Assembly (NCBI RefSeq): GCF_902498185.1
Contig: NZ_CABVIX010000003.1
Coordinates: forward strand, 428,732 to 492,731
Reading direction: 5' to 3'
DNA length: 64,000 nt
From: Pseudomonas fluorescens
GTDB taxonomy: Bacteria; Pseudomonadota; Gammaproteobacteria; Pseudomonadales; Pseudomonadaceae
Shown: positions 42,553 to 52,890 of the stretch, piece after piece
Numbering within the stretch: position 1 is the stretch's first letter
Layout: each line of letters opens with the position of its first letter
Position numbers and translations under genes: made by a program
Notes under the pieces: generated by a model
Told to the model about the DNA's origin: nothing
Seen by the model: the letters and a program-made list of their open reading frames with translations, nothing else
Database searches by the model: none

Positions 42553-45117
42553 TCAGGCGAAGGCTATTCCCTCCCCTTCGACCGTGGCCGTGATCGGCGT
42601 GCCCGGCACGAATTTGCCCGACAGGATCAACTGCGCCAACGGGTTCTCGATCCAGCGCTGGATAGCACGTTTCAGCGGACGCGCGCCGTAGACCGGGTCG
42701 TATCCGACCGCGATCAGCTTGTCCAACGCCTCAGGGCTCAGCTCCAGGCTCAGCTCACGCTCCGCCAACCGGCTGCGCAGGCGGCCCAGCTGGATCTCGG
42801 TAATACCGGCGATCTGCTCGCGGCCCAGGGGCTCGAACACCACCACTTCGTCGATCCGGTTGATGAACTCCGGCCTGAAGTGCGCACCCACCGCATCCAT
42901 CACCGCCGCGCGCTGCGCCTCGCGATCACCGACCAGTTCCTGGATCTGCGCGGAGCCCAGGTTTGAGGTCATCACGATCACGGTGTTGCGGAAATCGACG
43001 GTGCGGCCGTGGCTGTCGGTCAGGCGACCATCCTCAAGGACCTGCAGCAACACGTTGAACACATCCGGATGGGCTTTCTCGACTTCGTCGAGCAGCACCA
43101 CCGAGTATGGCTTGCGCCGTACCGCCTCGGTCAGGTAACCGCCCTCCTCGTAACCGACATAGCCTGGCGGCGCGCCGATCAGCCGGGCCACGGAATGCTT
43201 CTCCATGAACTCGGACATGTCGATACGCACCATGGCCTCTTCGGTGTCGAACAGGAACTCCGCCAGCGCCTTGCACAGCTCAGTCTTGCCCACCCCGGTC
43301 GGGCCGAGGAACAGGAACGAGCCGCTTGGGCGGTTGGGGTCCGACAGACCGGCACGCGAGCGGCGCACGGCGTTGGACACGGCGACCACCGCTTCTTCCT
43401 GGCCGATCACTCGCTGGTGCAACAGGCCTTCCATCTTGAGCAGCTTCTCGCGTTCGCCTTCGAGCATCTTGGAAACGGGGATGCCGGTCCACTTGGAGAC
43501 CACCTCGGCGATTTCTTCCTCGGTCACCTTGTTGCGCAGCAGCTGGTTCTCGGCCTTGCCGTGCTGGTCGACCATCTGCAGGCTGCGCTCCAGGTCGGGG
43601 ATCACCCCGTACTGCAGCTCGGCCATGCGGCTCAGGTCGCCGCGCCGGCGGGCGGCTTCGAGCTCCTGGCGCGATTGCTCGATCTTCTGCTGGATCTGCG
43701 CCGAGCCTTGCACTTCTGCTTTCTCAGCGGCCCAGACCTCTTCAAGGTCGGAGTACTCACGCTCCAGACGTGCGATGTCGTCGGTGAGCTTTTCAAGGCG
43801 TTTCTTGGCCGCTTCGTCCTCTTCCTTCTTCAAGGCCTGGGACTCGACCTTGAGCTGGATCAGGCGACGCTCCAGGCGATCGAGCACCTCGGGCTTGGAG
43901 TCGATCTCCATGCGGATGCGGCTGGCGGCCTCGTCGATCAGGTCGATGGCCTTGTCCGGTAGCTGGCGGTCGGTGATGTAGCGATGGCTGAGCTTGGCCG
44001 CGGCGATGATCGCGCCATCGGTGATGGCCACCTTGTGGTGCACCTCATAGCGCTCCTTGAGGCCGCGCAGGATGGCGATGGTGTCTTCCTCGCTCGGCTC
44101 CTCGACGAGCACCTTCTGGAAACGCCGCTCCAGCGCTGCGTCTTTTTCGATGTACTGGCGGTACTCGTTCAGCGTGGTCGCGCCGACGCAGTGAAGCTCG
44201 CCTCGCGCCAAGGCTGGCTTGAGCATGTTGCCGGCATCCATCGAGCCCTCTGCCTTGCCTGCGCCGACCATGGTGTGCAGCTCGTCGATGAACAGGATGA
44301 TCTGCCCTTCCTGCTTCGACAGCTCGTTGAGCAGGCCCTTGAGGCGCTCTTCGAATTCGCCGCGGAACTTGGCGCCGGCAATCAGCGCACCCATGTCCAG
44401 CGACAACAGGCGCTTGCCCTTTAGGCCGTCCGGTACTTCGCCGTTGATGATGCGCTGCGCCAGGCCTTCGGCGATGGCGGTCTTGCCGACGCCAGGCTCA
44501 CCAATCAGCACCGGGTTGTTCTTGGTGCGGCGCTGCAGGACTTGGATGGTGCGGCGAATCTCGTCGTCACGGCCGATCACCGGGTCGAGCTTGCCTTCCT
44601 CGGCGCGCTTGGTCAGGTCGACGGTGTACTTGTCGAGGGCCTGACGCGACTCTTCGGCATTGGGGTCGTTGACCGCTTCGCCGCCGCGCAGGTTGCTGAT
44701 GGCATTTTCCAGGGCCTTCTTGCTCACGCCCTGGCCGAGCAGCAGTTTGCCGAGCTTGCTGTTTTCGTCCATGGACGCGAGCACCACCAGCTCGCTGGAG
44801 ATGAACTGGTCACCCTTCTGCTGCGCCAGGCGGTCGGCCTGGTTGAGCAGGCGCGCCAGGTCCTGGGACATGTTCACGTCGCCGGTTGGGTTCTGGATCT
44901 TGGGTAGCTGGTCCAGCTCCTTGGTCAACGCCTTGCGCAGGCTGTTGATGTCGAAGCCGACCTGCATCAGCAGCGGACGGATCGAGCCGCCCTGCTGGTC
45001 GATCAAAGCCTGCAACAGGTGCGTGGGTTCGATGGCCGGATGGTCCATGCCTACAGCCAGGGACTGGGCATCGGACAACGCGAGTTGCAGTTTGCTGGTC
45101 AAACGGTCTATTCGCAT
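42553..45117 (-). CDS. clpB: ATP-dependent disaggregase ClpB
   Basis: 854 residues, full length. Hsp100 disaggregase that works with DnaK. Parts in order: Clp-N repeats (1-145), NBD1 with Walker A GEPGVGKT, the coiled-coil middle domain around residues 410-525 ([20 protein letters not shown]), and NBD2 with [15 protein letters not shown]. Start ATG at 45117 follows an AGGAAGGT site. A sigma-32 type promoter lies about 75 bp upstream. Confidence 0.98.
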   Translation of the reverse strand: MRIDRLTSKLQLALSDAQSLAVGMDHPAIEPTHLLQALIDQQGGSIRPLLMQVGFDINSLRKALTKELDQLPKIQNPTGDVNMSQDLARLLNQADRLAQQKGDQFISSELVVLASMDENSKLGKLLLGQGVSKKALENAISNLRGGEAVNDPNAEESRQALDKYTVDLTKRAEEGKLDPVIGRDDEIRRTIQVLQRRTKNNPVLIGEPGVGKTAIAEGLAQRIINGEVPDGLKGKRLLSLDMGALIAGAKFRGEFEERLKGLLNELSKQEGQIILFIDELHTMVGAGKAEGSMDAGNMLKPALARGELHCVGATTLNEYRQYIEKDAALERRFQKVLVEEPSEEDTIAILRGLKERYEVHHKVAITDGAIIAAAKLSHRYITDRQLPDKAIDLIDEAASRIRMEIDSKPEVLDRLERRLIQLKVESQALKKEEDEAAKKRLEKLTDDIARLEREYSDLEEVWAAEKAEVQGSAQIQQKIEQSRQELEAARRRGDLSRMAELQYGVIPDLERSLQMVDQHGKAENQLLRNKVTEEEIAEVVSKWTGIPVSKMLEGEREKLLKMEGLLHQRVIGQEEAVVAVSNAVRRSRAGLSDPNRPSGSFLFLGPTGVGKTELCKALAEFLFDTEEAMVRIDMSEFMEKHSVARLIGAPPGYVGYEEGGYLTEAVRRKPYSVVLLDEVEKAHPDVFNVLLQVLEDGRLTDSHGRTVDFRNTVIVMTSNLGSAQIQELVGDREAQRAAVMDAVGAHFRPEFINRIDEVVVFEPLGREQIAGITEIQLGRLRSRLAERELSLELSPEALDKLIAVGYDPVYGARPLKRAIQRWIENPLAQLILSGKFVPGTPITATVEGEGIAFA

Positions 45118-45192
45118 AACTTACCTTCCTTTAATGGGCAGGTCGGAGCGATGGACACACCTGATGAAGAAACCTGCCAGAGATAACCCAAT

Positions 45193-45220
45193 AGATTGGG
45201 TTGTTTGCGCAAGATTCAAG
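45193..45220 (-). promoter_or_regulatory. Sigma-32 (heat-shock) promoter of clpB
   Basis: On the minus strand CTTGAA (-35), 14 bases, then CCCAATCT (-10; consensus CCCCATNT). Placement 75 bp before clpB and the gene's heat-shock role support it. The -35 hexamer matches fully. Confidence 0.85.
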
Positions 45221-45250
45221 CTTAGCGGGATTGACCTGAGTCGAGAGGCA

Positions 45251-45991
45251 TCAGCGCGGCGCCAGCCACACCAGTGATGCGAAACGGCCACCTTGCGGTG
45301 TGCGCCGGTAGGAAAAGAAGCGTGGATCGCTGACGGTGCACAGGCCGCCACCGTATACCGTGGTCACGCCACGTGCGGCCAGGCGCAGGCGCGCCAGGGC
45401 ATAGATGTCGGCCATCAGCTTGCCAGGGCGATCGCCTGCAACAAACGCTGCGGCGGCGGCCGGATGAACGGCAGTGAAAGCGTCGCGCACTTCAAGACCG
45501 ACCTCGAAGGCCTGCGGACCGATCGCCGGTCCAAGCCAGACCAGCACGTCCTCGGCGGGTACGCCCAGGGCATCCAGGGTGCACTCCAGCACGCCACCGG
45601 CCAACCCGCGCCAGCCGGCATGGGCCGCGGCCACGCGGGTACCCGCGCGGTCACAGAACAGCACGGGCAGACAATCGGCGGTCATCACCGTGCAGGCGAT
45701 GCCGGGAGTGGACGTCCAGCTGGCATCCGCTTCAGCAACCGTGGAGGGATCAGCGTCGGACACCTCCAGGCCGTGAACCTGCTTGAGCCACGCGGGCTGG
45801 ATCCCGAAGGCCTCGCTGAGGCGGCGACGGTTCTCGGCCACGGCAGCCGGCTGGTCGCCGACATGGTCACCGAGATTGAAACTGTCGTAGGGCGGCAGGC
45901 TGATACCGCCTGCGCGGGTGGTGACACAGGCGCGTACCGAGGCCGGAGCCGGCCAGTCGGGAAACAGCAGCGACTGCGTCAGGCCGTTCAC
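45251..45991 (-). CDS. pgeF: Peptidoglycan editing factor PgeF (YfiH, multicopper-oxidase-like)
   Basis: 246 residues from a GTG at 45991 that overlaps the rluD stop by four bases (GTGA). The zinc/copper site pieces are ACVTTRAGGIS, GLEVSDADPS, MTADCLPVLFCD (Cys) and AAHAGWRGLAGG (His). The family (once called laccase-like) removes wrongly incorporated L-Ser from peptidoglycan precursors in E. coli. The rluD-yfiH pair is conserved in gammaproteobacteria. Confidence 0.92.
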   Translation of the reverse strand: MNGLTQSLLFPDWPAPASVRACVTTRAGGISLPPYDSFNLGDHVGDQPAAVAENRRRLSEAFGIQPAWLKQVHGLEVSDADPSTVAEADASWTSTPGIACTVMTADCLPVLFCDRAGTRVAAAHAGWRGLAGGVLECTLDALGVPAEDVLVWLGPAIGPQAFEVGLEVRDAFTAVHPAAAAAFVAGDRPGKLMADIYALARLRLAARGVTTVYGGGLCTVSDPRFFSYRRTPQGGRFASLVWLAPR

Positions 45992-46950
45992 CCGACGAAG
46001 CTCTCGCGGTCTTGCTTGAGCAGCGACAGCAGCCAGACGAAGTCGTCGGGCAGTGGCGATTCCCAGCCGATGCGCTTGCCGGTCTCGGGGTGATCGAGCT
46101 CCAGGAAGCGCGCATGCAGCGCCTGGCGCGGGAAGGTCTTGAGCGCATCGACCATCGACGGGTTGGCCGCCGGCGGAATACGGAAGCGCCCGCCATACAC
46201 CGGGTCGCCGACCAACGGGAAGTTGACGTGGGCCATGTGCACGCGGATCTGGTGGGTACGCCCGGTCTCGAGCTTGACGCGCACATGGGTGTGCGAACGG
46301 AAGCGTTCGAGTACGCGGTAATGGCTGACCGCCGGCTTGCCACCCTCGGTCACCGCCATGCGCTGACGCTGGCCACCATGACGGCCGATCGGCGCGTTGA
46401 TCTTGCCGCCCGCGGTGACAACGCCAATCACGATGCACTCATAGATCCGGCTGACGCTGCGGCTCTGCAGCTGCGCGACCAGATTGGTCTGCGCCTGCAA
46501 CGTCTTGGCCACCACCATCAGACCGGTGGTGTCCTTGTCGAGGCGATGGACAATGCCCGCGCGCGGCACGTTGACGATGTCTGGCACGTGGTGCAGCAGC
46601 GCATTGAGCAAGGTGCCGTCGGCGTGTCCCGCCGCGGGGTGCACCACCAGGCCTGCCGGCTTGTTGATGACCAGGATATGGTCGTCTTCATAGACGATAT
46701 CCAGCTCGATGGCCTGGGCCACCCACTCGCCCTGGGCCTCGTGCTCGGCCTCCAGGGCCAGCAGCGAGCCGCCGTGGACGATGTCGCGCGGACGCAGGAC
46801 GGCGCCATCGACGGTCAGGCGGCCCTCCTTGATCCAGGAGGACAGGCGTGAACGCGAGTACTCGGCGAACAATTGGGCGGCCACCTGGTCCAGGCGTTGA
46901 CCGCCCAGTTCGTATGGCACTTCTGCACTAAGTTGAATGATCTCGGACAT
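45988..46950 (-). CDS. rluD: 23S rRNA pseudouridine(1911/1915/1917) synthase RluD
   Basis: 320 residues from the ATG at 46950 (MSEIIQLSAEVPYELGGQRL). S4 domain at residues 15-75 (SRLSSWIKEGRLTVDG), then the synthase core with the catalytic Asp in GIVHRLDKDTTGLMVVAKT. It modifies helix 69 of 23S rRNA. Coupled to pgeF; divergent from bamD. Confidence 0.96.
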   Translation of the reverse strand: MSEIIQLSAEVPYELGGQRLDQVAAQLFAEYSRSRLSSWIKEGRLTVDGAVLRPRDIVHGGSLLALEAEHEAQGEWVAQAIELDIVYEDDHILVINKPAGLVVHPAAGHADGTLLNALLHHVPDIVNVPRAGIVHRLDKDTTGLMVVAKTLQAQTNLVAQLQSRSVSRIYECIVIGVVTAGGKINAPIGRHGGQRQRMAVTEGGKPAVSHYRVLERFRSHTHVRVKLETGRTHQIRVHMAHVNFPLVGDPVYGGRFRIPPAANPSMVDALKTFPRQALHARFLELDHPETGKRIGWESPLPDDFVWLLSLLKQDRESFVG

Positions 46951-47100
46951 GCTCGAATCAGCGGGCGGCACAGCCTTTGGTTTCGACTGCACGCTTGTGG
47001 TTAAATACGGCTTCTTTTGCCCCGACGGTTACACCGGGGCGCTCATCATAACAGGACGGCACCGCCCAAGACAGCGGCCGTCAAAGGGACGCAAGCCGCC

Positions 47101-48117
47101 ATGCAAGTGAAACACCTGCTGCTGATCGCCATCCTTGGACTGACCGCTGCGTGTTCTTCGAAGGAAGTCATCGACGAAAACCTGAGCGAAGCCGAGCTGT
47201 ACCAGCAGGCGCAGGCCGATCTGGACAACCATAGCTATACCAGCGCCACCAGCAAGCTGAAGGCCCTGGAGTCGCGCTATCCGTTCGGCCGCTACGCCGA
47301 CCAGGCGCAGCTGGAACTGATCTACGCCAACTACAAGAACGCCGAGCCCGAGGCCGCCAAATCCGCCGCCGAGCGTTTCATCCGCCTGCATCCGCAGCAC
47401 CCGAACGTCGACTACGCCTACTACCTCAAGGGCCTGACCTCGTTCGACCAGGACCGCGGCCTGCTGGCGCGCTTCCTGCCGCTGGACATGACCAAGCGTG
47501 ACCCCGGTGCGGCGCGCGATTCCTACAACGAGTTCGCCCAGCTCACCAGCCGTTTCCCGAACAGCCGCTACGCGCCCGACGCCAAGCAGCGCATGATCTA
47601 CCTGCGCAACCTGCTGGCCTCCTACGAGATCCATGTCGCCGACTACTACCTGACCCGTGAGGCCTACGTCGCCGCGGCGAACCGTGGCCGCTACGTGGTA
47701 GAGAACTTCCAGGAGACGCCATCGGTCGGCGACGGCCTGGCCGTGATGACCGAGGCGTACCAGCACCTGCACCTGGACGAACTCGCTGCCACCAGCCTCG
47801 AGACTCTCAAGCTCAACTACCCTGACCACCCTAGCCTGGTCGATGGCGAGTTCGTGCCCAAGCAAGGCGAAGCGGACAACCGCTCGTGGCTGTCCAAGGC
47901 CACCCTGGGCCTGATCGAGTCCGACACGCCGCTGCCGCCGGGCGAGACCCGCGCCAACCAGGACGTGATCAAGCAGTACGAAGACGCCAAGTCCGAGATT
48001 CCGCGAGAGCTGCTGCCCAAGGACGAAGACGGCAACCCGATCGAGCCGGAAGGTCCGAAGGAAGCCGAGCAGGACCGTTCGTGGTTCAGCTACATGACCT
48101 TCGGTCTGTTCGACTGA
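47101..48117 (+). CDS. bamD: Outer-membrane assembly lipoprotein BamD
   Basis: 338 residues from the ATG at 47101. Lipoprotein signal [20 protein letters not shown] (acylated Cys19), then TPR repeats ([29 protein letters not shown] units). Essential BAM-complex member folding outer-membrane proteins. About 80 residues longer than E. coli BamD because of an acidic C-terminal tail, normal for Pseudomonas. Divergent from rluD (150 bp). A perfect terminator follows. Confidence 0.95.
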   Translation: MQVKHLLLIAILGLTAACSSKEVIDENLSEAELYQQAQADLDNHSYTSATSKLKALESRYPFGRYADQAQLELIYANYKNAEPEAAKSAAERFIRLHPQHPNVDYAYYLKGLTSFDQDRGLLARFLPLDMTKRDPGAARDSYNEFAQLTSRFPNSRYAPDAKQRMIYLRNLLASYEIHVADYYLTREAYVAAANRGRYVVENFQETPSVGDGLAVMTEAYQHLHLDELAATSLETLKLNYPDHPSLVDGEFVPKQGEADNRSWLSKATLGLIESDTPLPPGETRANQDVIKQYEDAKSEIPRELLPKDEDGNPIEPEGPKEAEQDRSWFSYMTFGLFD

Positions 48118-48137
48118 CCACACGCGCATCAGATAAA

Positions 48138-48155
48138 GGGAGGCCTAGGCCTCCC
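48138..48155 (+). terminator. bamD terminator
   Basis: gggaggcc-ta-ggcctccc followed by T6: an 8-bp perfect stem 20 bp after the bamD stop. Confidence 0.95.
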
Positions 48156-48211
48156 TTTTTTCATGGCCGCGCCCTAGACTGTCTGCTCTTCATTTCGACA
48201 AGCTGGACACC

Positions 48212-48442
48212 ATGGTTCGCCTACTCTTCTGGATCGCCCTGATCGCCGCCGCGTTCTGGCTGTGGCGCAAGTTCAAGATCAGCCAAGAAACCCGCCAGGA
48301 CAACACCCTCGACGACCCACTGAAAATGGTCCGCTGCGCCCATTGTGGCGTGCATCTGCCCAATGACCGGGCGTTGCGCCAGGGTAGCCAGTGGTATTGC
48401 AGCCAGGCGCACCTGGAGCAGGGCCCCGGGCAGCAACGCTGA
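48212..48442 (+). CDS. PP0621 family protein
   Basis: 76 residues: one N-terminal helix (MVRLLFWIALIAAAFWLWRK), a linker, and a rubredoxin-like metal site CAHCGVHLP and WYCSQAHLEQ. The family is named after its P. putida member. Role unknown; the CxxC and C-x2-H arrangement suggests one zinc ion. It sits between bamD and the convergent thiO. Confidence 0.9.
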   Translation: MVRLLFWIALIAAAFWLWRKFKISQETRQDNTLDDPLKMVRCAHCGVHLPNDRALRQGSQWYCSQAHLEQGPGQQR

Positions 48443-48463
48443 GGACATGCGCCCCGACGCGCC

Positions 48464-49549
48464 CTACGAAGGAGCGTAGGGTGCGGGATCGATGATCGGC
48501 GTGTTTCCCAGCAGCAGATCACAGAACAGCTGACATGACGCCGGCGCCAGCACCAGGCCGTTGCGGTAATGACCGCAGTTCAGCCACAGGCCGGGATAGC
48601 CCGGCACTTCTCCGATATACGGGATGCCTTCGGGCGAGCCCGGCCGCAGACCCGCCCAGTGCGCTACCGGCGTGGCGTCGGCAAGCGCTGGCAACAGCTC
48701 GATCGCCGAGGCCTTGAGGCTTTCCAGGGCTTGCTCGGTCGGGGTCTTGTCATAGCCTGCATGTTCCAGCGTGCTGCCCACCAGAATGTGACCGTCGCGT
48801 CGCGGTATCGCATAGCGGCCCTTGGCCAGGACCATGCTCGGCAAGAAGTCCTCCGCGCATTTGTAGAGAATCATCTGGCCCTTGACCGGTTCGACCGGCA
48901 ACTCGACCCCCAGGGTAGCGAGCAAGTCGCCACTCCAGGCGCCAGCACTGAGCACCACCGCATCGCCAGTCAGCAGCCCGTCATCGGTCTGTACCCCGGT
49001 GATGCGCTCGCCGTCCCGGCTGAACCCACTGATCCGGCAGTGCTCGCGCAGGGTGACGTTGGGCAGCGCCAGCAGCGCCGCCTTGAGTGACTTGACCAGG
49101 CGCGGGTTGCGCACGTTGGCCACACCTTCCATGTAGATCGCCCGCCTGAAGCCAGCACCGAGCACCGGCACCGCATCATAGGCCGCCGAGATATCCACGG
49201 CCCGCAGCGGACGCCCTTCACGCGCCGCCCAGGCGAGGGCCTCGGCTTCGTCGTCCAGGTCCAGCCAGTACAGCCCGGTAGTGTGTACCTCGGGATCGAC
49301 ACCGGTACTGGCATACAGACGCTCGGCCAACTGTGGATAAAAATCCTGTGACCAGTGCGCCAGCGCCGTCACCGCCTGGCTGTAGCGCCAGGGATACAGC
49401 GGCGAGACGATGCCGCCACCCGCCCAGGACGACTCGCGCCCCACTTCGCCCTGGTCACAGACCACTATCCGGTCCACCTGGGCTGCCAGGTTGAACGCTG
49501 TCAGCAGGCCGATCACCCCGCCCCCGACAATCACTACTTGCTTGCTCAT
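48464..49549 (-). CDS. thiO: Glycine oxidase ThiO
   Basis: 361 residues from the ATG at 49549 (MSKQVVIVGGGVIGLLTAFN). FAD-dependent DAO-family enzyme; it oxidises glycine to iminoglycine for the thiazole of thiamine in organisms without ThiH. VIVGGGVIGLL is the flavin-binding motif and GSTLEHAGYDKTPTEQAL is typical of ThiO. It follows pilE by 39 bp in the same direction's opposite order (pilE is downstream of it in coordinates) and may be transcribed separately. Confidence 0.9.
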   Translation of the reverse strand: MSKQVVIVGGGVIGLLTAFNLAAQVDRIVVCDQGEVGRESSWAGGGIVSPLYPWRYSQAVTALAHWSQDFYPQLAERLYASTGVDPEVHTTGLYWLDLDDEAEALAWAAREGRPLRAVDISAAYDAVPVLGAGFRRAIYMEGVANVRNPRLVKSLKAALLALPNVTLREHCRISGFSRDGERITGVQTDDGLLTGDAVVLSAGAWSGDLLATLGVELPVEPVKGQMILYKCAEDFLPSMVLAKGRYAIPRRDGHILVGSTLEHAGYDKTPTEQALESLKASAIELLPALADATPVAHWAGLRPGSPEGIPYIGEVPGYPGLWLNCGHYRNGLVLAPASCQLFCDLLLGNTPIIDPAPYAPS

Positions 49550-49588
49550 CTGTCGATCCAACACCTGAAGTAAACCGTCATTCAGCCT

Positions 49589-49996
49589 TCAGCTTCCCCA
49601 GCAACCCGCTGTGTCGCCGCTCGCGCCCAGATTACCTTGCACACCTGCCTGGTCCAGCGAGAAATCACCGCAGCGGTCCTGCTCCATCATCGCGCGCGGC
49701 AGCCGCCTGGCAACCAGACGAAAGGTGTCACCGCCGCGTTCCGCCACCAGGCGGTAGTAGTGGCTGCCAAGGGGCAACGGCGTCACCTGGGCCTGGCTGT
49801 CGGCGTACTGGCCGGTGCGGGAATAATGGCGCTCCAGGCGCAAGGCACTGTCATGCAGCATGCCGATGGCCTCGGTGCGCGCTGCACGCCTGACCTGGTC
49901 GCTGTAACTGGGGTAGGCAATGCCCGCCAGCATGCCGACGACGGCAACGACAAGCAACAATTCGATCAGGCTCAGGCCTCGTTGCGCAGGTTGCAT
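49589..49996 (-). CDS. pilE: Type IV minor pilin PilE
   Basis: 135 residues. Prepilin leader MQPAQRG before LSLIELLLVVAVVGMLAGIA with Glu5, then a short ectodomain with a late cysteine pair (DRCGDFS and TAGCWGS), as in PilE. Last of the pilV-pilW-pilX-pilE operon, one base after pilX. The pilY1 adhesin gene that normally separates pilX from pilE is missing. Confidence 0.9.
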   Translation of the reverse strand: MQPAQRGLSLIELLLVVAVVGMLAGIAYPSYSDQVRRAARTEAIGMLHDSALRLERHYSRTGQYADSQAQVTPLPLGSHYYRLVAERGGDTFRLVARRLPRAMMEQDRCGDFSLDQAGVQGNLGASGDTAGCWGS

Positions 49997-49997
49997 C

Positions 49998-50477
49998 TCA
50001 TTCCTCCCGAAGCCGCTGACGCCACATGATTCTCAAAGGCGCCCCGCCCTCTTCCAGGGCAACGACGCTTTCGAGCACCTGCCGCCCTGAGTCCGCGCGG
50101 CTGACCGCGGTAATACGGAACAGGGTGACCGGCCTGCCGATGGGCCTGTGCACGGCCCGCAGACTGGGGCCGAGGTTCTGTAGCAGGTAGAAGCCGTCCC
50201 TGGTCGATCGCCAAGCCTGGGCTGAACGGGCGGCATCGTCGTGCGCATCCACTGGCGCAAGGCACACCGTGCATGGCGCGGGGAGTGCCAGCGGCAACTG
50301 CATTTCGCCCACTGCCAGGGTCGCCTCGGCCTGCTCGAGCCCGCGCAGGCTCACGGCGAGATTGCCCGCCATGCGCTGCTGCAACAGCGCGCCCTGCAAG
50401 GCCGACGCTCCCAGCAGTCCCAGCGCCAACATCAGCACCAGGCTTGCGAGCAGGATGACGCCCCGCTGCCTGTTCAC
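49998..50477 (-). CDS. pilX: Type IV minor pilin PilX
   Basis: 159 residues. MNRQRG then VILLASLVLMLALGLLGASA: the PilX N-terminal helix, which lacks Glu5 as is normal for PilX. The segment ALQGALLQQRMAGNLAVSLR is typical of PilX_N. It overlaps pilW by 4 bp (ATGA). Part of the initiating complex at the pilus tip. Confidence 0.88.
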   Translation of the reverse strand: MNRQRGVILLASLVLMLALGLLGASALQGALLQQRMAGNLAVSLRGLEQAEATLAVGEMQLPLALPAPCTVCLAPVDAHDDAARSAQAWRSTRDGFYLLQNLGPSLRAVHRPIGRPVTLFRITAVSRADSGRQVLESVVALEEGGAPLRIMWRQRLREE

Positions 50478-51136
50478 GGACCTGGCAACCGGTTGCGCAG
50501 GGTGATTCCCATGTCATAACGCTGCTCGACGCGCTGTAGCGGGTCGAACAGGGTCAGCTGCACATCCACTCGCTCGTAGTCGCCCAGGCGCCCACGGGAC
50601 ACCCGCATATCGCGAACCTGCTCGATGACCGCGGCGGTGCGTCCTCCGCCGGCCAGCAGCAGCCGGTCCCCCTCCAGCCGATACACCTGGCGACGAATCG
50701 GAAAGGCAAGTTCATGGCCGCCGGGCACGTGATCCTTGTCACGCACCTGGGCCCAGGTGCTGCAGTCGGTCACCAGAACCCAGTCTGGCCTGCCGCTATC
50801 CCCTGCCAACTGGCCGCCCACCAGCTCCAGGCTCAGCAGGCGTCCATCGCTGTCCTGAACGATGCGCAACGGTCTGGCGAAGGCCTGTGCAGCCCCTGGC
50901 GCACGATAATCATCGTTCTCAAGCTGGAGACAGCCGAACATGCCGGTCATGCGCAGGTCCTGGGCCAGACGCTGCAGCACCAGGCGGGCGTCCTCCTGCA
51001 AGCGCGCCGAGGCATGCTGCAGCTGCCACGACTGGTAAGCCGATACCAGCACCTGCCCACCGGCCACCAGCAACAGCAGCCCCAATGCCAATGACAGAAG
51101 GACCTCCAGCAGGCCGAAACCCTGCTGGTTCTTCAT
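50474..51136 (-). CDS. pilW: Type IV minor pilin PilW
   Basis: 220 residues. MKNQQG then FGLLEVLLSLALGLLLLVAG with Glu5; a long ectodomain with cysteines in MFGCLQLEN and VTDCSTW. Overlaps pilV and pilX by 4 bp on each side. Confidence 0.88.
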   Translation of the reverse strand: MKNQQGFGLLEVLLSLALGLLLLVAGGQVLVSAYQSWQLQHASARLQEDARLVLQRLAQDLRMTGMFGCLQLENDDYRAPGAAQAFARPLRIVQDSDGRLLSLELVGGQLAGDSGRPDWVLVTDCSTWAQVRDKDHVPGGHELAFPIRRQVYRLEGDRLLLAGGGRTAAVIEQVRDMRVSRGRLGDYERVDVQLTLFDPLQRVEQRYDMGITLRNRLPGP

Positions 51137-51327
51137 TGGGCCGGCGCCAGCGTGCGCTCGAAGACGCCGCTCGATTGCCAGGCGGCCTGGCTGCCGCGCA
51201 GAGCGTCGTCAGTCATCTGTAGTGCCCGCACCTGCAGCGCTGCGGTTGAAAACACCCCCAGCGAAAGCACCACCAGGGCCATCAGCACTTCAAGCAAGGT
51301 CATTCCACGTTGGCGAATCAAGTTCAT
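51133..51327 (-). CDS. PilV-like minor pilin, very short
   Basis: 64 residues from the ATG at 51327: leader MNLIRQRG then MTLLEVLMALVVLSLGVFST with Glu5. PilV is normally 150-190 residues; here almost only the N-terminal helix is left and the stop overlaps the pilW start (ATGA). Either the ectodomain has been lost or this lineage has a reduced PilV. The coupling to pilW argues it is still translated. Confidence 0.8.
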   Translation of the reverse strand: MNLIRQRGMTLLEVLMALVVLSLGVFSTAALQVRALQMTDDALRGSQAAWQSSGVFERTLAPAQ

Positions 51328-51433
51328 GGCGCCTCCTGCGATTTTTCCATGGGCAACCGCCCTTCCTGCCGACTGGACCCCGTGTCCGTCGCTACGGAAG
51401 CTATAGCGAAGCACTTCCCGGGAGGAATGCACG

Positions 51434-51925
51434 GTGTGGCAACAGGGAGCAACACTGATACAGCTGATGTCGGGAGTGGCCCTGATGGGCCTGCTGACAC
51501 TGATAGGAATACCGTCCTACACGCTCATGAGCATGGAGCTACAACAGCGAACAGCCGCCCAGGACCTCGCCCAGGCCCTGCGCATTGCGCGCAGCCATGC
51601 GGTACTGCAAAACCGGGTGGTAGTGGTGCAAGCGCTGCAGGAGGATTGGGGGGCAGGCTGGCGCATCCTGCTGGTGCGAGAGCAGCAGTTGCTGCGGGAA
51701 AAACGGCATCCGCGGCGGCTGACCATCGTCGGCAATCAGCCCGTTGCCAAGCAGGTGAGGTTCAACGGCCTGGGCCTGCCCTTCCCCGCCCGCGGCGGTA
51801 TCCAGAACGGTACGCTGCACGTCTGTGGCCGGGAAGGAGACAGTCACTACCGGATAGTCGTGGCGCCCAGTGGAAGGATCAGCCTGCGCGAGGGCGTGCA
51901 GATGCACGCCGGTTGCGCAGGCATG
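51434..51925 (+). CDS. GspH/FimT-type pseudopilin without an in-frame stop
   Basis: Starts at a GTG (51434) with a GGGAGG site eight bases before. Leader MWQQG, then ATLIQLMSGVALMGLLTLIG: the processing Gly is present but position +5 is Gln rather than Glu and +1 is Ala. A FimT-like ectodomain follows to about HAGCAGM (51925). No stop occurs in this frame until 52954, so the frame runs through the whole antisense of ispH. The end given is the end of pilin-like sequence, not a stop codon. A frameshift near 51910, or decay, is likely. Divergent from pilV. Confidence 0.6.
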
Positions 51926-51928
51926 ACC

Positions 51929-52876
51929 TCAGATCAGCGAGCGGACCCGCAGCTCCTTGGGCATGGAGAAGGTGATGTTCTCCTCGCGCCCGTCGAGCTC
52001 CTCGGCCCCCGTCGCGCCCCACTCGCGAAGCTGCGCGATGACCCCGCGCACCAGCACTTCAGGCGCCGAGGCACCGGCAGTGATGCCGATCCGCTCGACA
52101 CCGTCGAACCAGCTGCGCTGCAGGTCTTCGGCACCGTCGATGAGGTAGGCCGGGGTCGCCATGCGCTCGGCCAGCTCACGCAGGCGGTTGGAGTTGGAGC
52201 TGTTGGGGCTGCCGACAACCAGCACCACGTCGCACTCGTCGGCCAGTTGCTTGACGGCATCCTGGCGGTTCTGCGTGGCGTAGCAGATGTCGTCCTTGCG
52301 TGGGCCGCCGATATTCGGGAAGCGCGCGCGCAGGGCGTCGATGACACGGCTGGTGTCATCCATCGACAAGGTGGTCTGGGTCACGAAGGCCAGGCGGTCC
52401 GGATCACGCACCTGCAAGGTGGCGACGTCCTTCTCGTCCTCGACCAGGTAGATGGAGCCGCCATTGCTGGCGTCGTACTGCCCCATCGTGCCCTCGACCT
52501 CGGGGTGACCGGCGTGGCCGATCAGGATGCATTCCTTGCCGTCGCGGCTGTACTTGGCGACTTCGATATGCACCTTGGTCACCAGCGGGCAGGTCGCGTC
52601 GAACACCTTGAGGCCACGGCCGGCTGCCTCCTGGCGCACGGCCTGGGACACGCCGTGAGCGCTGAAAATGACGATGACGTCATCCGGGACCTGGTCCAGT
52701 TCCTCGACGAAGATGGCGCCGCGGGCGCGAAGGTCTTCGACCACGAACTTGTTGTGCACCACTTCATGGCGCACGTAGATCGGCGGGCCGAAGACTTCCA
52801 GCGCCCGGTTGACGATTTCGATCGCCCGGTCTACCCCTGCGCAGAAGCCGCGGGGGTTGGCGAGTTTGATTTGCAT
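51929..52876 (-). CDS. ispH: 4-Hydroxy-3-methylbut-2-enyl diphosphate reductase IspH
   Basis: 315 residues. Fe-S enzyme of the last MEP-pathway step. The three cluster cysteines are in [19 protein letters not shown] and [29 protein letters not shown] and [11 protein letters not shown] are typical. Start [18 protein letters not shown]. Last gene of ribF-ileS-lspA-fkpB-ispH, 14 bp after fkpB. Confidence 0.97.
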   Translation of the reverse strand: MQIKLANPRGFCAGVDRAIEIVNRALEVFGPPIYVRHEVVHNKFVVEDLRARGAIFVEELDQVPDDVIVIFSAHGVSQAVRQEAAGRGLKVFDATCPLVTKVHIEVAKYSRDGKECILIGHAGHPEVEGTMGQYDASNGGSIYLVEDEKDVATLQVRDPDRLAFVTQTTLSMDDTSRVIDALRARFPNIGGPRKDDICYATQNRQDAVKQLADECDVVLVVGSPNSSNSNRLRELAERMATPAYLIDGAEDLQRSWFDGVERIGITAGASAPEVLVRGVIAQLREWGATGAEELDGREENITFSMPKELRVRSLI

Positions 52877-52890
52877 GCTCGGCTCCAGGC

